Positions 9,740-17,470 are shown, numbered from the stretch's first letter. The stretch is 64,000 nt of DNA from Actinoplanes campanulatus (GCF_014647795.1 NZ_BMPW01000019.1:62001-126000); one strand, 5' to 3'. Numbers and translations are program-made. The notes: generated by a model not told the origin, from the letters alone.

Positions 9740-9950
9740 GCCGCCAAGAGTAGGGCGCTGGTCGGCCCTTTTCGACATTTGAATGCCAGGGGGTGTGCTA
9801 AAGCTGGGAAGTAGTGGAGGGGTGAGCTCTTGTTTGTGCAGGAAGCACATGGTGCGACGATCGTTAAACGAGAGAGAAACTATTTAGGACGATGCTTAAA
9901 CCATTCCAGAGAATGGCGGGAAGGTTGAACGTGAAGGTACTTTGAACGGC
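9740..9950. other. putative origin of transfer (oriT) between relaxase and coiled-coil gene
   Basis: This intergenic segment is clearly richer in A+T than its surroundings. It contains an imperfect direct repeat, GACGATCGTTAAAC at 9856-9869 and GACGATGCTTAAAC at 9888-9901 (12 of 14 identical, 32 bp apart). Directly after it comes a short hairpin, CCATTC-CAGA-GAATGG, at 9901-9916. Direct repeats next to a small inverted repeat, beside a divergently oriented mobF, is the usual organisation of MobF origins. The nick site is not identified. The same segment must also hold promoters for the relaxase (minus) and the coiled-coil gene (plus). The assignment rests on position and repeats, not on homology. 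Confidence 0.5.
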
Positions 9951-10469
9951 ATGGCTAGTAAGACAAGCAATGAGGCAGTGCAGGCGCTGCGGCAGCAGCA
10001 GAAGGCGGAAGAAACCGCGCTGCTGGCCGTTCTCGGCGCGGTCGGCACGGTGGAGCAAGCGCGCCAGCGCCGGGCAGCGGAGCTCGCGGCGCTCGACGCT
10101 GCGGTGAGTGAGGCTGAAGCGGGTGAGGATGCGGCGCTGGCCGTGCTGGGCACGCTGATGCCTGCCGATCGTGCGGGCCGACTCGCGGGGGTTACTCCGA
10201 CCCGGATGCAGCAGGCGTTGCGCCGCGCTGCGGCGGACACCGTAACTGGAAGGCTGGAGGCGCTGACGGGTGAGACTGCGGCGGTGCGGCGGCGGGGCCG
10301 TCCACCCGGAACGGGTACGCCTCGTCAAGGGCGGCGGGGGGTGGTCCGCGTAGAGGCAGGTTCAACGACTGACGATGAGCATCACGATCAGCAGGAGCGC
10401 GGCGACGGCGGCCAGGGTGACGCCGATGATCGCGAGCATCCCGCCGCATCCGACGACGGAGCGGCCTAG
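9951..10469 (+). CDS. coiled-coil protein beside oriT, possible relaxosome accessory (172 aa)
   Basis: Residues 1-70 are an Ala/Glu/Gln/Arg-rich helix (VQALRQQQKAEETALLAVL and EQARQRRAAELAALDAAVSE) that should form a coiled coil. A short TPTRMQQALRRAAADTVTG segment follows, with a basic RRRGRPPGTGTPRQGRRG stretch resembling an AT-hook-like DNA contact, then an acidic tail. It is transcribed away from the relaxase across the putative oriT, which suggests an oriT-binding accessory role; this is inference. The ATG at 9951 or a TTG at 9942 could be the start. The 3' end overlaps, on the opposite strand, the small membrane protein that ends at 10362, so one of the two C-termini may be misread. Confidence 0.6.
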   Translation: MASKTSNEAVQALRQQQKAEETALLAVLGAVGTVEQARQRRAAELAALDAAVSEAEAGEDAALAVLGTLMPADRAGRLAGVTPTRMQQALRRAAADTVTGRLEALTGETAAVRRRGRPPGTGTPRQGRRGVVRVEAGSTTDDEHHDQQERGDGGQGDADDREHPAASDDGAA

Positions 10470-10493
10470 GCGGTCGTTGTTGATGAGCGGCAT
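10362..10493 (-). CDS. small single-span membrane protein (43 aa)
   Basis: The product begins MPLINNDRLGRSVVGCGG and continues into one hydrophobic span of about 22 residues (LAIIGVTLAAVAALLLIVML), ending in a short SR tail. A GGAGG ribosome site lies ten bases before the ATG. Small proteins of this type are frequent in actinobacterial mobile elements; function unknown. It overlaps the 3' end of the plus-strand coiled-coil gene by about 108 bp in antisense. The perfectly formed transmembrane segment argues that this is a genuine gene. Confidence 0.55.
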   Translation of the reverse strand: MPLINNDRLGRSVVGCGGMLAIIGVTLAAVAALLLIVMLIVSR

Positions 10494-10623
10494 GGTGGGC
10501 GGGCCTCCGGGGTGCTCGGCTGGGGGTGTCATCTTGCGGGTAGGGCGTTGATCGCGGCCGATGGGCGCGCTACCGTTGAGTTCTGCCTCTCTCGGCGTTC
10601 GCGCCGATGTGATGGTTGGTATT

Positions 10624-10689
10624 GGGCCGACGGACTTGGTCGTGCATTCCCTTCCGGGGGAATGTTCCCCCTTGTGGGGCCGTCGGCCC
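10624..10689. repeat. nested inverted repeats (cruciform-like)
   Basis: A perfect 10-bp inverted repeat (GGGCCGACGG at 10624-10633 and CCGTCGGCCC at 10680-10689) encloses a second perfect hairpin (GGGGGAA-TG-TTCCCCC, 10656-10671). It lies in the non-coding interval between the genes ending at 10856 and starting at 10493. It could be a structured leader, a second terminator, or part of the transfer or replication region. Confidence 0.5.
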
Positions 10690-10816
10690 ATCTTTATGCG
10701 CGCTGGGTTGCGTGGCCGTGGCGTAGGGCCGTGAGTGACGGGTGCGGCAGCCCGGGTCGGCGTGCTCGATGCGCGCCGACGCGGCCCCTGCTGGGCGCGG
10801 CCGGTAGTCGCGGGTG

Positions 10817-10845
10817 CCCGGGGCGCGCTGAGTGCGCGCCCCGGG
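10817..10845. terminator. terminator-like hairpin after the gene ending at 10856
   Basis: A perfect 12-bp GC-only stem (CCCGGGGCGCGC and its complement) with loop TGAGT sits 11 bp downstream of the minus-strand stop. There is no clear T-tract, as is common in actinobacteria. Confidence 0.65.
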
Positions 10846-10855
10846 ATCGTGGTGG

Positions 10856-11200
10856 TTAGAACGGCGGCTCGAAGTTGTCCCAGTCAATCGGGGCGGGAGC
10901 GTAGCCGCTCATGATCTGGACAGCGGCGGGTACCTCGCACATGCCTTCACGGGCGGCGTCGGCGTTCAGGGTGTCGACGAGGCCATCGGGAATCTCGGCG
11001 TACTCGCTGAGCATGTCGATGATTACTTTCGCCTCGGTGATCTCCCGGAAGTCGCATCCGAGGTCGTGGTCGGGGGCGTCGTCCTCGTTGTCGTTGGTGG
11101 TGAGCCAGACCTGAGCGAAGAAGGTGCCGAACGTGCGTTCCCATCCGGCGACGGCACAGGACACGCTCGGGTCCACGGGCTTGAGTTCGTAACGGCTCAC
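10856..11200 (-). CDS. hypothetical protein (114 aa)
   Basis: GTG start at 11200 with GAGAGG seven bases upstream. The product (MSRYELKPVDPSVSCAVAGW at the start) is acidic, with a strand-rich first half (FAQVWLTTNDNEDDAPDHDLGCD) and a C-terminal WDNFEPPF. No signal peptide, membrane segment or recognisable domain. It is the first backbone gene after the putative oriT on this side, a position that often holds early-expressed genes in conjugative plasmids. A hairpin of the leader family lies about 276 bp upstream, further away than for the other copies. Confidence 0.7.
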   Translation of the reverse strand: MSRYELKPVDPSVSCAVAGWERTFGTFFAQVWLTTNDNEDDAPDHDLGCDFREITEAKVIIDMLSEYAEIPDGLVDTLNADAAREGMCEVPAAVQIMSGYAPAPIDWDNFEPPF

Positions 11201-11475
11201 GACGAAGCCTCTCTGTTGAGTTGTGATGATTGGTATTAGTCGGGGCTTGGTCTCCCTGACTGCATTAATGGTATAACACTAAACGACTGATCTCAATGTG
11301 TTGTGCATTTAAGAATGAATGATTTTAGGGTTTCGCGCGCCCGCTGTGACGCACAGCGTGAGCGTTCCCGCAGGTCGCGGGCGCGCACGGCGGCTGGCCG
11401 CTTTTTTGGCCGTGGGGGCGAGCTTGCTCGCCAGGTCGGGAGCGGCTGGAGCCAAATGCAGTGCGGGGGTTTCGA

Positions 11476-11510
11476 TTAAAAGATCATGCGGGTTGTGCAT
11501 GATGTTTTAT
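11476..11510 (-). promoter_or_regulatory. leader-hairpin family, copy A
   Basis: Minus-strand arms AAAACATCATGC and GCATGATCTTTT pair except for one C-C opposition, at the same place as in the other copies. Two stem pairs differ from the other copies but change on both arms, so base pairing is kept. The next clear start codon is at 11200, 276 nt downstream. The surrounding 11.22-11.33 kb is unusually A+T-rich and may hold a promoter. Confidence 0.5.
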
Positions 11511-11676
11511 GAGCCCGCAGTGGATTTGGTGGAGGACGCGAGCGACCTACACTCGTAGCGCCAGCCGACGGCCGGAAAAGGGGCTTTGACAGCGCGGCCG
11601 TAGGCCGCTCCTTTCTACCGGCCGGCCACGGCCGGCCGGGTTGAGCTCACGCCGGCCCGTCAGTCCTGCGGCAGAC

Positions 11677-11708
11677 GGGTACGGAGGACCCGCAGGTCCT
11701 CCGTACCC
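11677..11708. terminator. terminator-like hairpin after the 56-aa gene
   Basis: A perfect 14-bp stem (GGGTACGGAGGACC) with loop CGCA ends 8 bp downstream of the minus-strand stop at 11716. Confidence 0.7.
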
Positions 11709-11715
11709 CGAGCTT

Positions 11716-11886
11716 CTACCGCTGGTTGTAGCTCTGGACGATCTGGAACTCCCGGTAGTCGGCGGGGCTGGCGGTGTCGTAGAACTCCTTCTCCCCGACC
11801 AGGACGAACTTGCGGGCGGCGCGGGGGCGGTTGAGGCCGGTGTCGCGGCGCGTGCGGCGGTCGGTGAAGTCGAGGTGCTGGAACAT
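11716..11886 (-). CDS. small basic hypothetical protein (56 aa) behind leader copy B
   Basis: The product opens MFQHLDFTDRRTRRDTGLNR and ends YREFQIVQSYNQR. It is basic, with no membrane segment, and has an unusually strong ribosome site (GGGAGG, eight bases before the ATG). It is bounded by a terminator hairpin downstream and a 119-nt leader upstream, so it appears to be a separate transcription unit. A dedicated structured leader for such a small protein suggests tight control. The function is not recognisable. Confidence 0.65.
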   Translation of the reverse strand: MFQHLDFTDRRTRRDTGLNRPRAARKFVLVGEKEFYDTASPADYREFQIVQSYNQR

Positions 11887-12004
11887 GGCGCTGCCTCCCT
11901 GCGGTGAACCGGTGCGGCTGCCGCCGGTGTTTGCCGGGCAGCCGCGCTGACGGGCCCAGGTGGGGCCGGCGCGGCCTGCCGGTGGGCAAGCCAGCACTTG
12001 AGGT

Positions 12005-12053
12005 CAAAAGATCTTTGGCCGGTGCAGCGCAGCAATCCGGCCAAGATGTTTTG
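12005..12053 (-). promoter_or_regulatory. leader-hairpin family, copy B
   Basis: On the minus strand the arms are CAAAACATCTTGGCCGG and CCGGCCAAAGATCTTTTG. They pair with one C-C opposition and one single-base bulge. The loop contains GCTGCGCT, shared with copies C, D and E. It begins 119 nt before the ATG at 11886. Between hairpin and gene lie GGCTTGCC and CGTCAGCGCGGC, also found in the D/E leaders. Confidence 0.7.
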
Positions 12054-12060
12054 CCGGTTT

Positions 12061-12379
12061 GACCGCCGCCGGACGGGTCGGCCATCCATGAGGACTGGCA
12101 TGTGCGTCTGCCTGGCATCGGCGGCGAGCCCGTATCCGTCACCGCCAGGGGCGCCATGTTCGGCCCTCGACGTACGACCGCCGCGGTTACGCGTTGCGGC
12201 ACCGGCCGGGTCAACCGCCACCGTGCCGCCAACCTCTCCCCGGGGTAACTCAGGCCGGACGGCAGCGCTGCCGAGCTTGAGGAGATCGTGGGCTGGTCCG
12301 TCGTGCGGCAGCCAGTCGACTCCAGCGCATCGGGCGGTTGCCGGGCTCAGCGGTCTTGATGTGGCGGACACGGGTGGCA
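12061..12379. other. gene-free interval upstream of leader B
   Basis: No convincing coding frame or repeat was seen here. It probably contains the promoter for the 56-aa gene transcript on the minus strand. Confidence 0.4.
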
Positions 12380-12409
12380 CCGGTCCAGGTCGGGTTGCAC
12401 CTGGACCGG
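12380..12409. terminator. terminator-like hairpin after the FAD monooxygenase
   Basis: A perfect 11-bp stem (CCGGTCCAGGT) with an eight-base loop lies 13 bp downstream of the minus-strand stop at 12423. Confidence 0.65.
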
Positions 12410-12422
12410 GGTCACATCCCGG

Positions 12423-13562
12423 TTAGGCGCCGAGACCGTGCCGACGGGCGAGGGCCGGACCGAGTTCCACTGCGGCAACAGCAGCGGGAAGGTGGCGATG
12501 CTGCCATCCGTGCAGGGCGGTCGCCAGGTCGGCACCGTACTTACGGTGCTGGGTGAGTGCGGCGGCCAGACCGGCGGCCTGCTCGATGCCGTTGTTGGCG
12601 CCGCGGGCGGTGTGCGGACGCACCGGGGCGAGCGCGTCGCCGATGAGCACAGCGTGCCCGTCGCCGACGGGCCAGGCCATGCGGGTCGGCGGGTCGATGT
12701 CCATGACCGCGGCAGCCATCCGGGTGCCGGTGGTGTGGACGAGGGCGGCCTGCTCGTCGGGCAGATAGCGCTGGGCGCTGTCGTCGACGGCGGCGCGGGC
12801 CGTGCCGGTGACGTGCTGCGGCAGGGCGAAGACCCGCCGGGTCGGTGCGGCGCCGAAGAAGTCGGTGTACTGGGCGGCGGTGGCACCGAGGTAGAAGGTC
12901 CAGTCGGTGCCACCGGGGACCGGCGCCACGTTGAACTGCATCCCGCTGCGGTCGGGTTCGAAGCGCAGGAAGTCGGCCAGGCCCGGCAGGATGGTGTCGG
13001 TCTGGCCGCGATGGGCGACGTAGCCGGCGTAGTGCAACTGCCGGTGAGGGTCGAGCAGTCGCCGCCCGGTGGAGGCGCGGCCGTCGGCGAAGACCACCAG
13101 GTCGGCAGTGGCGGTGTCGCCGTCGGCGAAGTGCAGCAGCGGCCGGCCGTGGTCAGTGTCCAGGCCGGTGACGCGTTTGCCGGTGTGCAGCACCTCGGCG
13201 GGCAGGCGGCGGGTCAGCGCCGGGTGCAGCAGCGACCAGGTGGTGTTACGGCCGGCGTAGAGGTGGCGGTGCTCGGCACCGGGCCGGCGCTCGTGGACGG
13301 CGAACTCCACCACGGCCTCGGAGTTGTAGCGGACGAACTCGTCCTGCGGCACGCCGAGCTGGTCGAGGACGTCGAGCGCCGAGTGCTCCAGGCCGATCAG
13401 CCCGCCGCCGAGCGGGGCGCTGGCGGGCACGGCTTCGTAGAGGGCGACGTTGTCGAAGCCGGCGTGCAACAGCAGCAGTGCGGTGGTGGGGCCGGTCAGC
13501 GATCCGCCGACGACGGCGATCCGCAGCTTGGGGTTGAGACGGTTGGGGGTGGGCGTGTTCAT
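12423..13562 (-). CDS. FAD-dependent monooxygenase (aromatic hydroxylase type, 379 aa)
   Basis: This is a flavoprotein monooxygenase of the PheA/UbiH (2,6-dihydroxypyridine-hydroxylase-like) group, which uses NAD(P)H and oxygen to hydroxylate aromatic or cyclic substrates. The dinucleotide-binding motif is RIAVVGGSLTGPTTALLL (residues 14-31); the GGSLxG variant is typical of this subgroup. The DG motif is VVFADGRASTGRR (about 157-168) and the GD motif LIGDALAPVRPHTARGANNG (about 307-326). Length is normal. The ATG at 13562 has GGAGG nine bases upstream, and the leader hairpin copy C starts 122 nt upstream. It is odd as a plasmid-backbone gene; it may modify a small molecule or an antibiotic. 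The substrate is unknown. Confidence 0.85.
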   Translation of the reverse strand: MNTPTPNRLNPKLRIAVVGGSLTGPTTALLLLHAGFDNVALYEAVPASAPLGGGLIGLEHSALDVLDQLGVPQDEFVRYNSEAVVEFAVHERRPGAEHRHLYAGRNTTWSLLHPALTRRLPAEVLHTGKRVTGLDTDHGRPLLHFADGDTATADLVVFADGRASTGRRLLDPHRQLHYAGYVAHRGQTDTILPGLADFLRFEPDRSGMQFNVAPVPGGTDWTFYLGATAAQYTDFFGAAPTRRVFALPQHVTGTARAAVDDSAQRYLPDEQAALVHTTGTRMAAAVMDIDPPTRMAWPVGDGHAVLIGDALAPVRPHTARGANNGIEQAAGLAAALTQHRKYGADLATALHGWQHRHLPAAVAAVELGPALARRHGLGA

Positions 13563-13683
13563 AGGCGTGGCCTCCGTGGTGCGAGCCCGGGGCGACTCGC
13601 GCCGGTTGCACCGGCGCTGCCGCGTTGACGAGGCCACGGGGGGATCGGCCCGGATGGTGGCGGGCAAGCCTGACCCTGACGGT

Positions 13684-13753
13684 CAAAAGATCTTGGAAGC
13701 GCAGCGCTGCTGCCGCTCGTTGACCATGGGTGCTGCGCTTCCAAGATGTTTTG
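13684..13753 (-). promoter_or_regulatory. leader-hairpin family, copy C
   Basis: This is the longest stem of the family. The minus-strand arm CAAAACATCTTGGAAGCGCA, extended by GC, pairs with its partner arm over 22 bp, with a single C-C opposition. The loop is about 26 nt. TTGACC follows directly, then GGCTTGCC and CGTCAACGCGGC before the GGAGG of the monooxygenase gene. It begins 122 nt before the ATG at 13562. Confidence 0.75.
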
Positions 13754-14013
13754 CCGGGTTTGCCGGCTGCGGCCGGGTCGGTCATCACTGAGGACCGGCG
13801 AACGCGGCGGCCCGCAGTGACGACCGCCGCGTTCGCCGTCCGGCTATGCATCTCGAAGGGGCTAGTAATGCGCATCATCGGCTGACCAACATGGGTGCAT
13901 GTGATCGCTGCCGGGAACGGCCCGGCGCGTGGCACGACCTTGCTTGCTGGGCGGCGGAAGGAGACTGCGGGCTGCGGTGAGTGCAACAGCGCGATGCTGA
14001 TGGATCCGCAGCG

Positions 14014-14472
14014 CTACTCGCCGGCCGTGCTCCGACGATGGCCCTCTGTTTCGCCGTACATGGCCTCGAGCGCGGCGACGAGGGATGTGCGGTCGGTTGT
14101 CGACGCGATGGCCTCGCCGATGTCGGCAAACGTGCGCAGGACCTCGCCGGTGTTGGTGCAGGCAGCCTCGAAGTCACCGACACCGGGGGTGTAGCGCAGC
14201 AGGGTGCCGAGCTCCTCGTGGTGCGGCTCTTCGTAGACGGTGAAGCTGAACTGGTGCGCCGGCAGGGTGCCGCCCTTCATCAGCAGGCACAGGGCGTTGG
14301 CGATGTCGTTGCGGGTACCGACGAAGGCGACACCGCTGATGTCGTCCAACGAGGGATCGGCGGTGATGTCGGTCGTGTACTCGTCGAAGATGGCGCTGAT
14401 GGCGTCGGCGTAGCCCTCGGGCAGCGTCTCGGGTCTGTCGATGTGGAGGTGTACGGCGATGCTGTCGGACAT
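14014..14472 (-). CDS. hypothetical protein (152 aa)
   Basis: The product starts MSDSIAVHLHIDRPETLPEG and has a clear alpha/beta composition, with an acidic N-terminal half and VAFVGTRNDIANALCLLMKG in the centre. It ends in an exposed, probably disordered tail (ETEGHRRSTAGE). No membrane segment, signal peptide or catalytic motif recognised. The ribosome site is weak. It is separated by about 210 bp from the next upstream gene, so it may have its own promoter. Function unknown. Confidence 0.65.
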   Translation of the reverse strand: MSDSIAVHLHIDRPETLPEGYADAISAIFDEYTTDITADPSLDDISGVAFVGTRNDIANALCLLMKGGTLPAHQFSFTVYEEPHHEELGTLLRYTPGVGDFEAACTNTGEVLRTFADIGEAIASTTDRTSLVAALEAMYGETEGHRRSTAGE

Positions 14473-14683
14473 GGCAGATGGCGGCTTTCTGGTGCGGGGT
14501 CAGTTCGTGTAGGAGCTCGCGGGCTGGCGGTAAATAGGTGGAGTCAGGTGCAGAACGGCCGGTCCGTCGTCCTGTCCCGGCCGGTAGGCACCTGGTGGTG
14601 AGCCGTTGGTGCAGGCTGATGACGGCTGCGAGTTATCGGCGCGGCTGTTGCGGCCAGCTCGATCTCGTACGGTCTGCACGGCG

Positions 14684-15172
14684 TTACCGCTTCTCATCCG
14701 CATCGGCCTGTTGTATGACCTTGCCGTACTGGTCTTTCGGCACGGTCGGGTCGATGAGGGCGGCGGCCCACGCCACGCCTTCGCGCCGATACCTCGACGG
14801 CATGGACACCTCGTTGCAGCGGGCTCGCAGGAGATCCGCGAAATCCTTGCCGGCTTCCCGATAGACGCGCCGAGTCTCGGCTCGCGCATCCTTGACCTGC
14901 TGTTCGGCGGACTCGCGCTGCATGCGGTCCAGAGCGCTGGTGTCGTAGAGGTGCCGGGCGTAGCTGTCGGTGGTCAGTCCTTCGCCGCGATCCAGGCGCT
15001 CCCGGAAGTTCCCCTCGGCCGGCCGGAACCCCAGCGCTCGGCGCAGTGCTTCGGCGTAGAAGTCGTTGCCGTACCGCTGCTCCTGCTCGTGGTGGATGAG
15101 GTGCGCCATCTCGGCTTGGAGTCGTTCGGCGATGCGATTCCAGTTCACGGAGTCGTCCGACATGGCGGTCAT
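14684..15172 (-). CDS. hypothetical protein with HHEQEQRYG helix (162 aa)
   Basis: Opening MTAMSDDSVNWNRIAERLQA. Residues 15-35 (RLQAEMAHLIHHEQEQRYGN) form a helix with a His-His-Glu cluster, reminiscent of zincin or plasmid HExxH-like helices but not an exact HExxH. The rest is charged and helical. The start may be the ATG at 15172 or 15163; AAGGA lies just upstream and fits the second better by spacing. The gene follows the zinc-ribbon gene after 4 bp and is therefore the last member of a three-gene operon (15834 to 14684). Function unknown. Confidence 0.65.
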   Translation of the reverse strand: MTAMSDDSVNWNRIAERLQAEMAHLIHHEQEQRYGNDFYAEALRRALGFRPAEGNFRERLDRGEGLTTDSYARHLYDTSALDRMQRESAEQQVKDARAETRRVYREAGKDFADLLRARCNEVSMPSRYRREGVAWAAALIDPTVPKDQYGKVIQQADADEKR

Positions 15173-15176
15173 GTCC

Positions 15177-15419
15177 TTACTGGTTCAGTGGGTGATCGAG
15201 TGGTGCTGGTGAGTGGCTGGTGGTGTGGCACGGCGGGCAGATCGGGCCGAGATCGACCCGATAGCCGGTGTCGCAGGCTTCGCACACGATGCGCAAGCAG
15301 TTCCGGCATTCGCCGGAAGCGACGCTGTCGAGTGGGATGCCGCAGAAGCCACAGTCGCCAGTCAGGCAGGTATCGGTGTGGCGACCGGGCGGGTGCTGGC
15401 GGCAGGGATGGTCACTCAT
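15177..15419 (-). CDS. cysteine-rich zinc-ribbon protein (80 aa)
   Basis: The product has three CxxC pairs: CGFC, CRNC and CPPC, plus CEAC and several histidines (CRQHPPGRHTDTC). This spacing predicts two treble-clef or zinc-ribbon knuckles. Such small proteins act as protein or nucleic-acid adaptors. It overlaps the upstream 140-aa gene by 8 bp and precedes the 162-aa gene by 4 bp, so the three are translated from one message. No family can be named from the sequence alone. Confidence 0.7.
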   Translation of the reverse strand: MSDHPCRQHPPGRHTDTCLTGDCGFCGIPLDSVASGECRNCLRIVCEACDTGYRVDLGPICPPCHTTSHSPAPLDHPLNQ

Positions 15420-15834
15420 CGTCGACGTGCCGCAGGTGGTCGTAGACGGTGGCGGCGCTCAGCGCTGTGCCGGTGCGATGTTGCGGTATGGCGATGCGTC
15501 GCCACCCGATGGGGTCGCAGGCCAGCCAGGTGGTGGCCTCGGCGGTGGTGATGGCGATGACGTCACCGACGGACAGCGAACGATGACGAAGCAACCGGTA
15601 GGTACAGGCGAGCAGGAAGTTCAATTCGCCGGCTTCGGTCTTGCCTCGGCCGGCTTGGAGATCGTCGAGGTCGGCGTTGAAGACGTGGAACGCCCAGCTG
15701 CCGATCTGCTCCGGCGTGGTTGCGGCGGGCAGGTGGCGGCGGTGGCTGATGACCTTGATCAGCGCGTGGTGAGGCTGGTAGGGGCGAAACTGGGTGTCGG
15801 TGTTGTGGTAGATCGCGATGTAGTGCAGCGTCAC
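15412..15834 (-). CDS. hypothetical protein (140 aa), first gene of a three-gene operon
   Basis: GTG start at 15834 (MTLHYIAIYHNTDTQFRPYQ) with GAAGGG nine bases upstream. The centre (GSWAFHVFNADLDDLQAGRG) and LNFLLACTYRLLRHRSLSVG suggest a compact globular alpha/beta protein. SLSVGDVIAI resembles the lead-in to a small beta-barrel. No catalytic motif recognised. The 3' end overlaps the zinc-ribbon gene by 8 bp, implying translational coupling. Confidence 0.65.
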   Translation of the reverse strand: MTLHYIAIYHNTDTQFRPYQPHHALIKVISHRRHLPAATTPEQIGSWAFHVFNADLDDLQAGRGKTEAGELNFLLACTYRLLRHRSLSVGDVIAITTAEATTWLACDPIGWRRIAIPQHRTGTALSAATVYDHLRHVDDE

Positions 15835-16141
15835 GCGGGTTGCCCTTCGGCAAGGGATGAGCGGCGCTCATGCCAGGATTGGCGAGAGGGCCGATGGCTT
15901 GGGAGACCGTGTTAGGGCGTCAGGTCGGAGCCGTTGAGGTTGTGCAGCAGGCCGGGCCTGGTGCCGTCAAAGACGAGGCACCACCGCGGGCGGGCCGGCC
16001 ATTGAGCGGCGAAGGTCACCCGGGTGAATCCGGGATGCTCCGGTTCGGGTGACCGATGTTGAGCCGCTACGTGCTTGGTACTGATCGCCGTCCCGAAGCG
16101 GTGAGGCCGGGGGTGGGTTTGCGGGGGTCGTTCAGGCGCAA

Positions 16142-16177
16142 ACGCTGCCCGGCCGATGTACATCGGCCGGGCAGCGT
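16142..16177. terminator. perfect 36-bp palindrome after the 201-aa gene
   Basis: ACGCTGCCCGGCCGATGT is followed immediately by its exact complement, giving an 18-bp stem with no spacer, 8 bp downstream of the stop at 16185. A terminator is the simplest reading; a protein-binding operator is possible. Confidence 0.65.
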
Positions 16178-16184
16178 GGCATAA

Positions 16185-16790
16185 CTACCGCATCAGGGTG
16201 GCGGTGGCCTCTTCGGTGGACTCGGCCGAGACCGCGAAGTCCGCCACGCGCGCGTTGCGCAGGACGTACGCCATGCCCGCCTCGTCAGCCGCTCGCCCGC
16301 GCAGCTGCTCCTCCGTGACGGTGAAGGTGACCGAGTACGTGAGCACCGGAAGCGGGATCGCGTCCAAGTCATAGGCCTCGACGAACTCGCGGTACAGGGC
16401 GCAGTATTCGTCGTAGTCGTAGCCGAGGTTGATGGCCTTGCGGATGGCCGTCTTCAGGCGGGCTTTGGTGATGAACGGATCGGTGGAGTCGGCTGGGGTG
16501 AACCGCTCGTCGGCCAGGTCAGCGACAGCGTCGCAGGTCTGGCAGTACGGGTCGCTGCATCCCTGGTTGACCCGGCGCAGCGGCTTGAAGGACAGCCCGT
16601 CGTTGAGCGCCTGCACGGTGATGGACTCGGCGGTACTGCACCAGTTGTTGTCGGCGGCGTGCTGGCGGATGCGGGCGAGGACGTCGGAGAGGTAGACCGA
16701 GCCCTCCGGAGCGGCCGGCCGTTCGGCGCCGGCGGAGTTCTGGTTGTCCGCAGTGGCGCTGGTGATCTGGGCGGTGACGTTGTCCGTCAT
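16185..16790 (-). CDS. hypothetical protein (201 aa) behind leader copy D
   Basis: ATG at 16790 with GGAGG ten bases upstream. After a Ser/Ala/Glu-rich disordered start (residues 1-30), the protein has a helical region (VYLSDVLARIRQHAADNNWC). A cysteine pair then follows in GCSDPYCQTCD, and a C-terminal half with alternating strands (LPVLTYSVTFTVTEEQLRG). The Cys pattern may bind zinc. The gene stands alone between a terminator palindrome and a leader identical, over 179 bp, to that of the SSB gene at 20402. That suggests the two genes respond to the same signal. Function unknown. Confidence 0.7.
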   Translation of the reverse strand: MTDNVTAQITSATADNQNSAGAERPAAPEGSVYLSDVLARIRQHAADNNWCSTAESITVQALNDGLSFKPLRRVNQGCSDPYCQTCDAVADLADERFTPADSTDPFITKARLKTAIRKAINLGYDYDEYCALYREFVEAYDLDAIPLPVLTYSVTFTVTEEQLRGRAADEAGMAYVLRNARVADFAVSAESTEEATATLMR

Positions 16791-16837
16791 GGTGCGTGCC
16801 TCCATCAGGCTGTTGCTGATGCGGCAGCCCCGCGCCG

Positions 16838-17016
16838 GGATCGGGTGATCCCGGCGCTGGGGTGCCGCGCTGACGGGGCCGGTCAGAGCCCGCCCATGTG
16901 CCTGGGGGTGCAAGCCACCGGTCAGCGGAAGATCTTGGCGGTCGAGCGCAGCGCTGACCTGGTTGCCAAGATGTTCTGCTGGGGGCTTAGCGCCCTCGGC
17001 GCGGGTGGGCTGACCT
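16838..17016 (-). repeat. 179-bp direct repeat, copy 1 (leader of the 201-aa gene)
   Basis: Identical, base for base as far as I can compare, to 20451-20629. It contains leader hairpin copy D and the downstream CGTCAGCGCGGC element, but not the ribosome site or the coding sequence. Confidence 0.9.
16926..16978 (-). promoter_or_regulatory. leader-hairpin family, copy D
   Basis: Minus-strand arms CAGAACATCTTGGC and GCCAAGATCTTCCG. The AAAA/TTTT outer pairs of copies B and C are replaced by a G-C pair that still matches, the C-C opposition is kept, and the loop contains GCTGCGCT. It begins 136 nt before the ATG at 16790. Confidence 0.75.
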
Positions 17017-17470
17017 CGGGTCCCTCAGCGAGCGGCTCCAGACGCCGTAGTGATCGATCGCCGGAGCACGAGCGGCGCCGTGAAGGAGTACGCGAGACGG
17101 CGGCGGGCGCAAGGCGAACAAGCATCACGCCCGCGACGCATACAACAGTCACCGCCGTGGCCAACCGCGCGCCACGGGCATCGGCAACGCACGCGAAAGC
17201 ACACGGCATTGCGGCGTCACGCCCGGGTTACCTGTCCACGCCGACGACCACGGTCAAGGACTAACCCGGCGTAACCGGCTGTGACAGTTGCACCACAAGG
17301 TGACCTGGCCGAGCCTTGGCCCTGTTCCCTTCCGGCCACGGCAGAGCATGGGCGCCGGATCCGAACGGCGCGCAGACCGGCTCGACGGCGTCGCCGCTCG
17401 ACGCGCTCGGTCGCCATCCACGTTGCCGTCAGGGATGCGGGTTGTCGGGAGACACCGTGTGTGAACCGCG
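17017..17470. other. gene-free interval upstream of leader D
   Basis: No frame looks protein-like here on either strand. It separates the end of the PP-loop gene from the leader of the 201-aa gene and probably carries that transcript's promoter. Confidence 0.4.

Noticed and set aside
11309-11500. A minus-strand frame that starts inside leader hairpin copy A
   Set aside because: The ATG is within the stem-loop, no ribosome site is present, and the composition is Arg/Pro/Ala-rich. Probably non-coding.
15912-16163. An 83-codon minus-strand frame starting MYIGRAAFAPERPP
   Set aside because: Its start lies inside the perfect palindrome that ends the upstream gene, there is no ribosome site, and the first half is not protein-like. 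The last about 40 codons look better, but no start supports them.
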